Below, piece after piece: positions 7,177 to 14,196 of a stretch of 27,929 nt of DNA. Within the stretch, counting starts at the first letter, position 1. Each line of letters opens with the position of its first letter. Both the position numbers and the translations under genes were made by a program. Source of the stretch: a virus. Location: positions 1-27,929 of IMG/VR virus record IMGVR_UViG_3300043540_000104; one strand, 5' to 3'. The notes below the pieces were generated by a model. That model saw only the letters and a program-made list of their open reading frames with translations, was not told the DNA's origin and did no database searches.

Positions 7177-8724
7177 TTAATTTTTATTTTCTTCAATTTT
7201 TCCATCAGGGGAAACTTTGAAAGCACTTATATCAGAAGCATTGATATACTTACTTCCAATTTCTGTCATTATTTTCTTAATCTTATCTCCAGCAGTATTC
7301 CAGATTAACGGAGTTAATTCTTTTGCTAGATCCCAATTTCCACAATACTGATATTCAATAACGAGCTTTTCAATTTCAGCACCTGTCATTTTATCAAGTT
7401 TGACAAGTTTATATTGTTTTTCTGGTTCTTTAACACCATACAATTTACATTTCTTAATGAAAATATCTTTTGCATCTTCTGCTGTTGGATAATCAACAAA
7501 GAATATATTGTCCCATCTACCAGCACGTAAAAATTCCGGTGGTAAATCTTCAAGTGAATTTGAAGTTGCTACAACATAAATTTTTCTGTTCTTTTGATTT
7601 AACCATTTTAAAATGGTTTCAAAAATTCTGGAAGTTGTTCCACCATCAGTTCTATTTGAAGATTGAACACCACCAACAATTTTATCAATTTCATCAAATA
7701 CCAAAACACCTTCACCTACTGCATCAAAAACATCAATAGCATTTCTGATTGACTTTTCTGATTCACCAACATACTTGTTGAATACTGAAGCAAAGTTAAG
7801 ATACATTGTAGGAATTCCTAATTTATTTCCAAGCGCTTCAGCAAAAGTTGTTTTACCTGTTCCCGGAGGTCCTACTAATATAATACCAGAACGAGGTAAA
7901 TCATTTCTTTCAAATCTTTGGTTAATATATCTTTTTAATTTAGACATTCCACCAATATCATCAAAAGTTATTTTTGATTTTAAGAATTTTATCTTTGAAG
8001 TTTTTTCAATTACTTCTTCTTTATGTTTTAGAATTATTTGCATATCAACTTTATGTTTGACATCTCTGCATATAATAGAACGAATGATAGCATTTTTAAT
8101 TTCAAGATTGATTAATCCTGCTGTATTCTTTGCGATTGGTTCCTTCATATCCGGAGGAATAGAAAGATTTTGTTTTTTGTATTGTCTTTTTAAATATTCA
8201 TCAACAACATCAAGATACTTTAATCTTTCTTCGTAATTTGGCAATCCATGATAATACACATGAACATATCTTAAATATTCTAAAGGAATTTTTTCAAATG
8301 GCGAAATGAACACAATTCTTTTTGCTGAAATGTTCAGCAAATCCATTGAATTCATCATCATTCTCCAGAACATCATATCTGCCCACAAATGAGCATCTTT
8401 GAATATTAAGATTGAAAATGCAGATACATTTGCAGAAAGAAATTCTTTAAATGCATCAATTGGAGGAATTGCTCTTTTTAAATTGCTTATTACTAATGGT
8501 TGCTGCCATTGTTCTTTAAATAAAGAATATGCTTGAAAACCAACAACGTTATCATAAATAAACATTGATTTAAATTCGTTGTTTCCTTTTTCTTCAGCAA
8601 GTTTTTCTAACTGGTAATAAATGTCTTCCAAACATTCACTATCTCTCTGGGTTACAATCCAATTAAATTTGGAATAACCTTTTAACAAAACTTTTAATTC
8701 ATTTGTTATGAGTTCTTCAGCCAT
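7177..8724 (-). CDS. AAA+ ATPase, Ycf46-like
   Basis: The 515-residue protein has an N-terminal domain (1-~240) and a classical AAA module. Visible motifs are FDDIGGMSKLKRYI (254-267), Walker A GPPGTGKTT (285-293), Walker B VLVFDEID (340-347), sensor 1 VVATSNS (384-390) and arginine fingers LRAGRWD (399-405). The lines YVGESEKSIRNA and TSRIFETILKWL closely follow the Ycf46 family, including the N-terminal half that resembles a degraded RecA/AAA fold. The protein is probably hexameric and uses ATP to remodel a protein or nucleic acid. It heads the group with DUF1257 and DUF2997. The substrate cannot be read from sequence. Confidence 0.85.
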   Translation of the reverse strand: MAEELITNELKVLLKGYSKFNWIVTQRDSECLEDIYYQLEKLAEEKGNNEFKSMFIYDNVVGFQAYSLFKEQWQQPLVISNLKRAIPPIDAFKEFLSANVSAFSILIFKDAHLWADMMFWRMMMNSMDLLNISAKRIVFISPFEKIPLEYLRYVHVYYHGLPNYEERLKYLDVVDEYLKRQYKKQNLSIPPDMKEPIAKNTAGLINLEIKNAIIRSIICRDVKHKVDMQIILKHKEEVIEKTSKIKFLKSKITFDDIGGMSKLKRYINQRFERNDLPRSGIILVGPPGTGKTTFAEALGNKLGIPTMYLNFASVFNKYVGESEKSIRNAIDVFDAVGEGVLVFDEIDKIVGGVQSSNRTDGGTTSRIFETILKWLNQKNRKIYVVATSNSLEDLPPEFLRAGRWDNIFFVDYPTAEDAKDIFIKKCKLYGVKEPEKQYKLVKLDKMTGAEIEKLVIEYQYCGNWDLAKELTPLIWNTAGDKIKKIMTEIGSKYINASDISAFKVSPDGKIEENKN

Positions 8725-8771
8725 GTTTTTTTTCTTTGTTTGTTTTTCAAAAAATATTTAGCAATCGTTTT

Positions 8772-9049
8772 TTAAGATTTCTTTTGAGGATTTCTTTTTA
8801 GAAATTTTTTTAATCTTTCATTTACAATATAGCAAAAGTTTTTATCAATTTCAATACATAAAAATTTCTTTTTAAAAATTGTGTTGTAATACAACTTGTT
8901 CCACTTCCACAAAACGATTCTAAAATTAAATCACCTTTTTTACTACCTAAAATAATCAAAAAAGACATTAATTTCAAGGATTTAAATCTTTCCCAATACT
9001 TTCCTTTAAAATGTTGTTTAACCCAATGAACATATTCAGAAAAATTCAT
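8772..9049 (-). pseudogene. C-terminal fragment of a DNA methyltransferase, frameshifted
   Basis: The first frame (8822-9049) encodes GDLILESFCGSGTSCITTQF, which is motif I (FxGxG) of N6/N4 DNA methyltransferases, then runs into KRNFYVLKLIKTF and stops. With one base added in the TTTTTATG run, the sequence becomes KRNF-Y-CIEIDKNFCYIVNERLKKF and stops at 8772-8774. CIEID is the expected strand after motif I. The fragment lacks the DPPY-containing half, so even when frame-corrected it is not a whole enzyme. It may be a decayed relative of the intact methyltransferase at 22811-23500. The start ATG lies 7 bases after the stop of the upstream small membrane gene. Confidence 0.7.
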
Positions 9050-9056
9050 ATATTAC

Positions 9057-9152
9057 TCACATACCTAATAATATAGTAAGATGAATTATTATATATAATC
9101 CTAATGTTATATACAATAAATCTTTCCAGAATTGTTCAAGAAATCCTTTCAT
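9057..9152 (-). CDS. Small single-span membrane protein (31 aa)
   Basis: This ORF is too short for usual gene callers, but its ATG overlaps the stop of the upstream gene as ATGA (9149-9152), a classic coupling arrangement. It encodes a short amphipathic start, MKGFLEQFWKD, followed by a hydrophobic stretch LLYITLGLYIIIHLTILLG long enough to span a membrane. No function is recognised. Confidence 0.6.
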   Translation of the reverse strand: MKGFLEQFWKDLLYITLGLYIIIHLTILLGM

Positions 9153-9355
9153 ACAATACTTGCATCTTCTTCATAAAATTCACATTCGGGGTCAAAACAT
9201 AATATTGCCATTCCACCATATTCTATTTCACTTCGCAAACCATTATAGTATTCAATATGAACATTATGAATATCTTCAATATTAATTATTGTTCCGATAT
9301 TCCCTTCTGAATCTTGAATTGTCATTCCTATTTTTAAATCTTTGAAATCAATCAT
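9149..9355 (-). CDS. Small beta-rich protein, unknown function
   Basis: The 68-residue protein reads like a small SH3/KOW-type barrel: FKDLKIGMTIQDSEGNIGTI, then VHIEYYNGLRSEIEYGG, ending in an acidic tail ECEFYEEDASIV. The barrel idea is from pattern only. The ATG overlaps the expected stop of the upstream zinc-finger reading frame as TAATG, and the stop overlaps the next small gene as ATGA. It is clearly part of a coupled series of small genes. Confidence 0.65.
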   Translation of the reverse strand: MIDFKDLKIGMTIQDSEGNIGTIINIEDIHNVHIEYYNGLRSEIEYGGMAILCFDPECEFYEEDASIV

Positions 9356-9515
9356 TATAAAAATTTTAAAATTCTACGTTCATCTACATTATATTGTGGA
9401 AAATGAACACACCAATCTTTTATTGAATTATGTAATCTACAAATTTAATTTTATGTGTTCTAATATGATTGTCAATTCCCCCATCAATTTTTATATTACA
9501 TATTTTACAAATCAT
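9355..9515 (-). pseudogene. Small zinc-finger protein, frameshifted
   Basis: The ATG at 9513-9515 overlaps the TGA of the upstream membrane-protein gene. The open frame (9420-9515) encodes MICKICNIKIDGGIDNHIRT then HK, a C-x2-C...H-x4-H finger, and stops after 31 residues. Adding one T near GTAGATTACAT continues the frame as DLHNSIKDWCVHFPQYNVDE and RRILKFL. That frame stops at 9355-9357, overlapping the next gene's ATG as TAATG. The long, coding-like extension with correct coupling at its end argues that the intact gene was about 53 residues. The function is probably nucleic-acid binding. Confidence 0.6.
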
Positions 9516-10441
9516 TTATTTTCTCTGTTTACATGTAGGTATTCGGTTAATGCTTTTATGAACGTAAGAGATACAATAGGTAAAACACCACCTTGTAAAA
9601 ATCCTAAAATTCTTAAAGTCCAAGGTAAAGCATCAGCATCAGCTCCAATAATAGAAAGTAGTTTTAATAAATCTGGATTTGCTGGTTCCATATGTATATA
9701 TGAATGATACATATTACCTATTACTTGCATAACAACAATTGCAAAGAATAGAATCCAAATTGTATTCTTTTTTATTTTGGTTAATGCTGTTAAAGCAAAT
9801 AATGCGGAAATGGATGCAAACTCAAATGCAGCAGCCAAAGCCCAAGATAACCAAGATGTATTACTCAATTCAAAAAATGAAACAACGTGAATCATAGAAA
9901 TGATAGAAATAACTAATGGTGGAATTATAAATGCAAGAAACACTGTTCTTTCACTTTTATTTTTAAAACTGAAAACACCCAAACTAACTGATTCATCAGG
10001 TTTCCAGCCAGTTGCTTCTGTTACTTTTTCTTCTACCTTTTTAAGAATTGGTTTCTTTGATTTTTCTGAATTTATTTCAATTGGCAAATCAATTTTTTCA
10101 TCAATAGTAGTAATTTCAGGACTTTTAAAATTTATAATTTCTCCATCAGAATTTCTTTCTAATTCTGGTTTTAATTCTTCTTGTTTGATTTCTTCTTTCG
10201 TTTCCAATACTTCATTTCCCGTATTATTATTTTCTTTATTTAATGAATTCGTATTATCAATTACACGAACTAAATCCGAAACTTCACCTTCATTATTAAT
10301 TTTTGGAATGTTATCAGTGTTCCCAATTTCAGGAACTTTTTCTTCTACTATTGTGGGTTCTACAATAGATGGATTTGATGGGGAATTATTTTCATTTTCC
10401 CCATCAAATACCGGACCAAATTTATATTTTCTAAAAGCCAT
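9512..10441 (-). CDS. Four-span membrane protein with long disordered N-terminus
   Basis: Of 309 residues, the first ~145 are hydrophilic, rich in Glu, Asn, Pro and Lys, and likely disordered. Four hydrophobic segments follow at about 166-191, 197-221, 227-247 and 275-299. There is no signal peptide, so the N-terminal half is probably cytoplasmic. No enzymatic motif is seen. It sits just downstream of uvsX and ends in an ATGA overlap with a zinc-finger frame. It could tether a phage complex to the membrane, but that is a guess. I do not recognise the family. Confidence 0.75.
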   Translation of the reverse strand: MAFRKYKFGPVFDGENENNSPSNPSIVEPTIVEEKVPEIGNTDNIPKINNEGEVSDLVRVIDNTNSLNKENNNTGNEVLETKEEIKQEELKPELERNSDGEIINFKSPEITTIDEKIDLPIEINSEKSKKPILKKVEEKVTEATGWKPDESVSLGVFSFKNKSERTVFLAFIIPPLVISIISMIHVVSFFELSNTSWLSWALAAAFEFASISALFALTALTKIKKNTIWILFFAIVVMQVIGNMYHSYIHMEPANPDLLKLLSIIGADADALPWTLRILGFLQGGVLPIVSLTFIKALTEYLHVNRENK

Positions 10442-10470
10442 TTGGCTTACCTCAATACTATTGTTATATA

Positions 10471-11760
10471 TTAATCTTCATCAGGAACAACTTCAACATT
10501 AGTTGGAGTCATTGCATCAAGGTCATCTTCAGTATATTCATCTTTTTTTTCCCATTTCATTATATAAGTATCAATGAGTTTCTTTCTAACATCTTCAATC
10601 AAATTATTTTCTTTAATCACATTTTTCCATTCTGCTTTTTTGAACTCAAAACTTTTTCCATCATCAAAAGTGATTTTATATTTTTGAGTTGTTGGTCTTT
10701 CAATTCCACCCCTTAAAAGAAGTGCATCAAACCAACTATCTTTATCATCTATTCCACGATTGAAATAAACATTAAAGTTTGCTTCACGGAATCCCGGACC
10801 TACTCTTGATTTCTTTGTTGTTACTTTTACATTGATACCCCTTATTTCTTCAACATCTTTATCTCCCAAAGTGATCTTTTCTTTTATCCATCCATTCCTT
10901 TCAACTTTAAGTCTTAAAGAAGCATAGAATTCAAGTGCTTTACCTGCTGATGCTGAAACATTTTTTTCACCAAACTGAACACCAATATTAGTTCTGGTTT
11001 GTGCTGTGCAAACCAATGCTACATTGTGTTTCTGAAGTAACCTTGCGAGTTTTCTGAAACCTTTTGACATAAGTTTTGCTTTAGCCATACCATAACCAGA
11101 TGCAGCAAATTCACCTTCCATTTCTTCATCATCTGAAGTTGCTGTTACAGAATCCCAAACGATTGTAATGAATTTGAATTTATTAGCATAATTTATGATT
11201 TCTTCAATCTTTGAAAATATTTGTTCAACAGTATCTAAATTTCTATAATGAACAAGTGTATTAATATCTACACCAATGATTTTCATAAAGTCTGTGCTTG
11301 TTGCTGCCTCTGTATCTATAAATACTGCCAAGCCACCCATTTTTTGAGTGCTGGATAAAATATGTGAAGCCAATAGAGATTTACCAGAATTATGATTCAA
11401 CATTCCATTTCCAAAATAACATTGTTCATCATAATCTTCTTTGTCAATCATAATATCAACAATAGGATATTCTCCAATGTATTTAACTTCTTTAACTGTT
11501 CTATAAATATTATCTTCACACAATATCTTTGTTTGTGTGGGTAACAAATTTAAAGTTGTGACCCATCCAGAATTTGTAAAAAATATGTGTTTTTCTGCAA
11601 CTTTTATACTAAAATTATTTTCCAAAATTACTTGCCATGTTTTTAATATTCCTTTCTTTATATATTCTTTTACTGGATAATATTCGTTATTTCTTGAAAG
11701 AATTTTTACTTTTTTACCATCTTTTAATAATTGTTCAATTTCTTTTATTTTGATTTTCAT
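10471..11760 (-). CDS. uvsX: UvsX/RecA-like recombinase, C-terminal half, with split C-intein at its N-terminus
   Basis: Residues 1-124 are the C-terminal part of a split intein. Residues 125-429 are the body of a RecA-fold recombinase beginning SGKSLLASHIL, the second half of the Walker A motif. FITIVWDSVTATSDD is the Walker B strand, and LARLLQKHNVALVCTAQTRT the RecA-type sensor strand. Joined to the product of 12206-12511, the P-loop becomes GAPSSGKS and the mature protein is about 393 residues, similar to T4 UvsX. It would form filaments on single-stranded DNA for strand exchange and replication restart. AAAGGATTAG before the ATG is a good ribosome binding site. The acidic C-terminus resembles other RecA-family proteins. 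Confidence 0.93.
   Translation of the reverse strand: MKIKIKEIEQLLKDGKKVKILSRNNEYYPVKEYIKKGILKTWQVILENNFSIKVAEKHIFFTNSGWVTTLNLLPTQTKILCEDNIYRTVKEVKYIGEYPIVDIMIDKEDYDEQCYFGNGMLNHNSGKSLLASHILSSTQKMGGLAVFIDTEAATSTDFMKIIGVDINTLVHYRNLDTVEQIFSKIEEIINYANKFKFITIVWDSVTATSDDEEMEGEFAASGYGMAKAKLMSKGFRKLARLLQKHNVALVCTAQTRTNIGVQFGEKNVSASAGKALEFYASLRLKVERNGWIKEKITLGDKDVEEIRGINVKVTTKKSRVGPGFREANFNVYFNRGIDDKDSWFDALLLRGGIERPTTQKYKITFDDGKSFEFKKAEWKNVIKENNLIEDVRKKLIDTYIMKWEKKDEYTEDDLDAMTPTNVEVVPDED
11389..11760 (-). other. C-terminal fragment of the split UvsX intein (124 aa)
   Basis: It starts MKIKIKEIEQLLKDGKKVKI, strongly basic. AEKHIFFT looks like block B with its His. VDIMIDKEDYDEQCYFGNG is block F, and the end is LNHN, with His-Asn and Ser125 as +1 nucleophile. 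No endonuclease domain is present. It therefore carries nearly the whole intein fold, and the partner N-fragment is only 13 residues. Confidence 0.92.
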
Positions 11761-11773
11761 TTTCTAATCCTTT

Positions 11774-11932
11774 CTAACCCTTTAAATTATTTTTTAATCT
11801 TTTTAATTGTTTTTCATTTATTAAAACCATATTTTGTTCTATATATTTTGATAACTTTTCTTCGGTTAAAATATTTTTAATATCAAATGTCGTTTCTGTT
11901 ATATAACCATACTGCAAATTCTTTCCTTGCAT
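11774..11932 (-). CDS. Small ORF in the gap of split uvsX (52 aa), perhaps continuation of the 98-aa ORF
   Basis: The ORF starts with ATG at 11930-11932, inside the end of the 98-residue ORF, and encodes MQGKNLQYGYITETTFDIKN, then ILTEEKLSKYIEQ and a basic tail LKRLKNNLKG. It looks coding by composition. It may be an independent gene, or the true C-terminus of the 98-residue ORF if one base is extra near AGGAAAGAATTTG. No motif identifies it. It ends 13 bases before the C-intein start codon. Confidence 0.45.
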   Translation of the reverse strand: MQGKNLQYGYITETTFDIKNILTEEKLSKYIEQNMVLINEKQLKRLKNNLKG

Positions 11933-12179
11933 TTGGGTTTTTTATTTTTGGATTGCGATATTTCTTCTTTAATGTTTTTTCGTAAACATCATAAAAATTA
12001 TTTTTTCTTGCAATCCATAATATCCATCTCGGATTTTTAATTCCTATTTTTTTACAGATACGATGTCTATCAAATCCAGACTCTAATAATTTTTTTATCA
12101 TATCAATGTTTTCTTCGTTTTCTTCTAAATTTCTAAAACTGTTCAAATTTTCTCCATAGTAAAATACCAATGAAACCAT
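11883..12179 (-). CDS. ORF between the halves of split uvsX, HTH-like, possible homing-endonuclease relative
   Basis: The 98 residues contain a helix-turn-helix-like stretch, IKKLLESGFDRHRICKKIGI, then KNPRWILWIARKNNF and a lysine-rich tail. In known phage 'fractured' genes the gap between split-intein halves holds a freestanding homing endonuclease, and this position fits. However, I see no GIY-YIG, HNH, LAGLIDADG or clear Vsr-type catalytic motif, so it may be a truncated or unfamiliar DNA-binding protein. The start codon lies in the loop of a strong inverted repeat. The end overlaps the 52-residue ORF in another frame. Confidence 0.55.
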   Translation of the reverse strand: MVSLVFYYGENLNSFRNLEENEENIDMIKKLLESGFDRHRICKKIGIKNPRWILWIARKNNFYDVYEKTLKKKYRNPKIKNPNARKEFAVWLYNRNDI

Positions 12180-12204
12180 TAATATAATTACTATGGAGAA
12201 ATTT
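12145..12204 (-). repeat. Inverted repeat flanking the start codon of the gap ORF
   Basis: Plus-strand arms AAATTTTCTCCATAGTAA (12145-12162) and TTACTATGGAGAAATTT (12188-12204) are complementary over 16-17 positions, with one extra T, around a 25-base loop. The ATG of the 98-residue ORF (12177-12179) lies in the loop. One end of the hairpin reaches the stop of the N-terminal uvsX gene. A folded mRNA could control initiation, as hairpins do for some phage homing-endonuclease genes. No U tract follows. Confidence 0.7.
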
Positions 12205-12205
12205 G

Positions 12206-12511
12206 TTAATCTACAATTATATCAACAATCGTATCTTCTGTCACGCAACTTGGAGCACCATAAATTTCTGTAATTCTTCCAACTGGGATTCCACCATTTT
12301 CTTTATTAGTAATGATAGTATCTAATATTGTGCTTTGTGTGGAAATATAAAATGGAATTGTAGAATCTGTCTCACCCAATAATGTTGCTTTTTCTCCTGG
12401 TTCAGAAGTTTTATTTATTGAGTTAAAAAATTCTGTTACTTGCTGTTTGTAATCATTTACATCAGAATTGGTTTCTAATGTATTCTTGACTATTTTACTT
12501 GATTTTGCCAT
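12206..12511 (-). CDS. uvsX: UvsX/RecA-like recombinase, N-terminal half with very short split N-intein
   Basis: Of 101 residues, 1-88 are the N-terminal part of a UvsX-like recombinase: ENGGIPVGRITEIYGAPS ends with the first half of the P-loop. Cys89 begins an intein fragment of only 13 residues (CVTEDTIVDIIVD) before the stop. The remaining intein and recombinase are encoded 446 bases downstream at 10471-11760. Splicing in trans is needed to rebuild the ATP site GAPSSGKS. The acidic N-intein and basic C-intein start are consistent with charge-driven association. Expression probably follows gp32, whose gene lies just upstream. Confidence 0.92.
   Translation of the reverse strand: MAKSSKIVKNTLETNSDVNDYKQQVTEFFNSINKTSEPGEKATLLGETDSTIPFYISTQSTILDTIITNKENGGIPVGRITEIYGAPSCVTEDTIVDIIVD
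12209..12247 (-). other. N-terminal fragment of the split UvsX intein (13 aa)
   Basis: Cys89 to Asp101, directly followed by TAA. The sequence has the block A start C-x-x-x-D-T. A split this near the N-terminus is the atypical kind known from VidaL and AceL-TerL inteins (N-fragments of about 15-25 residues); 13 would be at the short extreme. Confidence 0.88.
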
Positions 12512-12567
12512 AAGTTATACCTTTCAATTTTAAAATTATTAGTTTATTTAAATAAATTTTTTTGAAC

Positions 12568-12613
12568 GGTGTGGCTCACCATTTTGTAATGAACCACACC
12601 ATTACGGGAATGG
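12568..12613 (-). other. Paired stem-loops between gp32 and uvsX
   Basis: GGTGTGG (12568-12574) pairs with CCACACC (12594-12600), with an inner CATT/AATG stem (12580-12583 with 12588-12591). A second hairpin, CCATT/AATGG, spans 12599-12613, so the two compete for two bases. There is no U run on the coding strand, so a classical terminator is not supported. It may be an mRNA-stability or attenuation structure. Confidence 0.5.
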
Positions 12614-12625
12614 AGTAAATTTATA

Positions 12626-13396
12626 TTATTGGCTTAAAATATCTTTTAACTTGCTGGTCAATAAAGATTCGTTTGCTGCAACTTCTTGGTCAATGGTTGC
12701 AGTTGGATCTTCTTCTTTACCATCAACTAATTTTTGAACCTTTTCTAATAATTCTTCTGTTGAAAGTTCCTTAAAGATATCAAGAATATTTGGACATTCA
12801 TCATACAACTTTTGTGCGAGTGCCATATCCTCAAGTAAAGGAGTCTTTGCGGGTTTCATAAACACGGAAGTCTTTCCCCAGATTTCTTTTGCATTACGAC
12901 CAGTGTATTCTACGATAACATCGTGTCCTGCTTTTGCATTTGCGATATCACCATAATCTTCCTGTAAACAGAATTTAATTATGGTTTCGTAAACTGTTGG
13001 TGATATACCCCAAAAATAAACCTTTGGTTCATTTCCTCTTTTAATTTCATCTCTTGAAATGATTGGAATGTAATATCTTGGTTTTGCTCTCAATGCTTTT
13101 GCTTTATCTTTATCTTCCTGTAATTCGGATTTATAAAGATTGCTTACATAATCACAAAGAGGACAATCTGCCCTGCCCAAAGATTTCTTTGCACAAAGAA
13201 CAGTTTCGCCTTTTAAATAGTGAAAATAAAGTTCATTGAAAGGACTTACAGCGTGTTTGTAAGGAATAATTCTGACGAGGTTGTTTCCTTCTTGTGGTTT
13301 CCAAAATAATTTTTCTGATGCTTTTTTCTTTTCTTCAATTGTGTGTTTAAGTTGTTCTACATTAATTGAGCCTTGAAAGTTAAATGTGTTATCCAT
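12626..13396 (-). CDS. 32: Single-stranded DNA-binding protein, T4 gp32-like
   Basis: The 256-residue protein has FWKPQEGNNLVRIIPYKH, typical of the gp32 N-terminus, and a zinc site His59, Cys68, Cys78, Cys81. The Cys-x9-Cys-x2-Cys spacing equals that of T4 gp32. YYIPIISRDEIKRGNEPKVY and the following WGISPTVYETI match the OB-fold core. It coats single-stranded DNA for replication and recombination and would cooperate with UvsX, encoded next downstream. The C-terminal region is moderately acidic, as expected for partner binding. The leader contains a GCGTA/TACGC hairpin (13422-13438) that could matter for autoregulation, as T4 gp32 controls its own mRNA. Confidence 0.92.
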   Translation of the reverse strand: MDNTFNFQGSINVEQLKHTIEEKKKASEKLFWKPQEGNNLVRIIPYKHAVSPFNELYFHYLKGETVLCAKKSLGRADCPLCDYVSNLYKSELQEDKDKAKALRAKPRYYIPIISRDEIKRGNEPKVYFWGISPTVYETIIKFCLQEDYGDIANAKAGHDVIVEYTGRNAKEIWGKTSVFMKPAKTPLLEDMALAQKLYDECPNILDIFKELSTEELLEKVQKLVDGKEEDPTATIDQEVAANESLLTSKLKDILSQ

Positions 13397-13745
13397 AGTA
13401 TTATTATCCTATAAATATAAAGCGTAGAGTAATTACGCATACGAAACATTTTGTCAATTAATAATCATCTGATTTTTTATTTTATTTAATGATTATAATT
13501 CGTTTAATTTTTTAACTTGGTGACTTCTTTTTTTAAATTTTCTTATTATAATTTTTCTTTATTTTAATTTTTTATCCATCTTACTTAATAATTTCAATTT
13601 TTATTTTCTGGCATATAGTCGTTCATAATAGAAATATATTCCGGAATTGTTTCGTTTGAAAAATTTTTAAGAAAAATTTAATCTATACAAATATAAGTAT
13701 AAATTTTCAAAATACAAAGTTTTTTTCTGCTGCCTCTAAAAATTT
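13397..13745. other. Long intergenic region upstream of gene 32
   Basis: No full gene is seen in these 349 bases. A promoter-like site lies at 13688-13718 on the minus strand, and a GCGTA-N7-TACGC hairpin at 13422-13438 just before gene 32. One stretch (about 13592-13665, minus) reads SNETIPEYISIMNDYMPENK before a stop but lacks a start codon other than internal ATGs. It may be a gene scrap or chance. Confidence 0.5.
13688..13718 (-). promoter_or_regulatory. Promoter-like site with Bacteroidota-type elements
   Basis: On the minus strand TTTG (13715-13718), a 19-base spacer and TATATTTG (13688-13695) match the Bacteroidota consensus TTTG / TAnnTTTG at the usual spacing. The wider string TATACTTATATTTGTATAG recurs with one difference at 22277-22295. 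It would drive gene 32 and the uvsX locus. AT-rich DNA yields chance matches, hence modest confidence. Confidence 0.45.
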
Positions 13746-14048
13746 TTATTGTGTCTGATTTACTGTTCCTTCTAATTCTTTTAACACAAAGAATTCAATT
13801 TTATCATCATCATTTTCATACCAATTGAAAATCATAAATTTTTTTGCAAATTTAGGGTGGTTCTTAAATTGTGCAATATCCTTTTGGAATTCTTCTAATT
13901 TTACCTTATCTTTTGATGATGCTATTACAACATCTTTCCAATATTCTTGATTTTCTTCAATATCAACATAAAACATAGATGTTTTTAAAGGAATTTCTTG
14001 TTTTTCCTTGTTGAATGGGATTAAACGAAACGCCTTAACGGTTGCCAT
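13746..14048 (-). CDS. Hypothetical protein (100 aa)
   Basis: The start is firm: AAAGGAGATAATTATG is a strong ribosome binding site. The protein begins MATVKAFRLIPFNKEKQEIP and alternates strands with charged helices (DVVIASSKDKVKLEEFQKDI). It has FMIFNWYENDDDKIEFFVLK near the end. It is soluble, with no cysteines and no known motif that I recognise. It precedes the long leader region of gene 32 and may be separately transcribed. Confidence 0.7.
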   Translation of the reverse strand: MATVKAFRLIPFNKEKQEIPLKTSMFYVDIEENQEYWKDVVIASSKDKVKLEEFQKDIAQFKNHPKFAKKFMIFNWYENDDDKIEFFVLKELEGTVNQTQ

Positions 14049-14196
14049 AATTATCTCCTTTATTATATCTTTTTTTTACCGAAACACTTTTGTTTAATTT
14101 AGTGGTTTCTGTATCTTTTAATCCTTATTGTGATTAATTGAATTATATTTTTCTATCCAAAATATTTCTTTTCTATATATACTATAAATGCTTTGA

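Noticed and set aside
7470-7739. Plus-strand ORF of 89 codons inside the AAA ATPase gene
   Set aside because: It is low-complexity (His, Gln, Leu rich) and lies opposite a strongly conserved AAA core. No plus-strand genes are supported anywhere else.
9900-10502. Plus-strand ORF of 200 codons opposite the membrane-protein gene
   Set aside because: It is the complement of the Glu/Asn-rich disordered region, which reads as Ser/Phe-rich sequence. It has no ribosome site and conflicts with the coupled minus-strand genes.
12568-12600. GGTGTGG/CCACACC hairpin as a rho-independent terminator
   Set aside because: No U run follows on either strand. Kept only as a stem-loop.
13411-13422. TATAAATA-like string on the plus strand (also near 19023), resembling a T4 late promoter
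   Set aside because: It points away from all supported genes, and such strings are expected by chance in AT-rich DNA.
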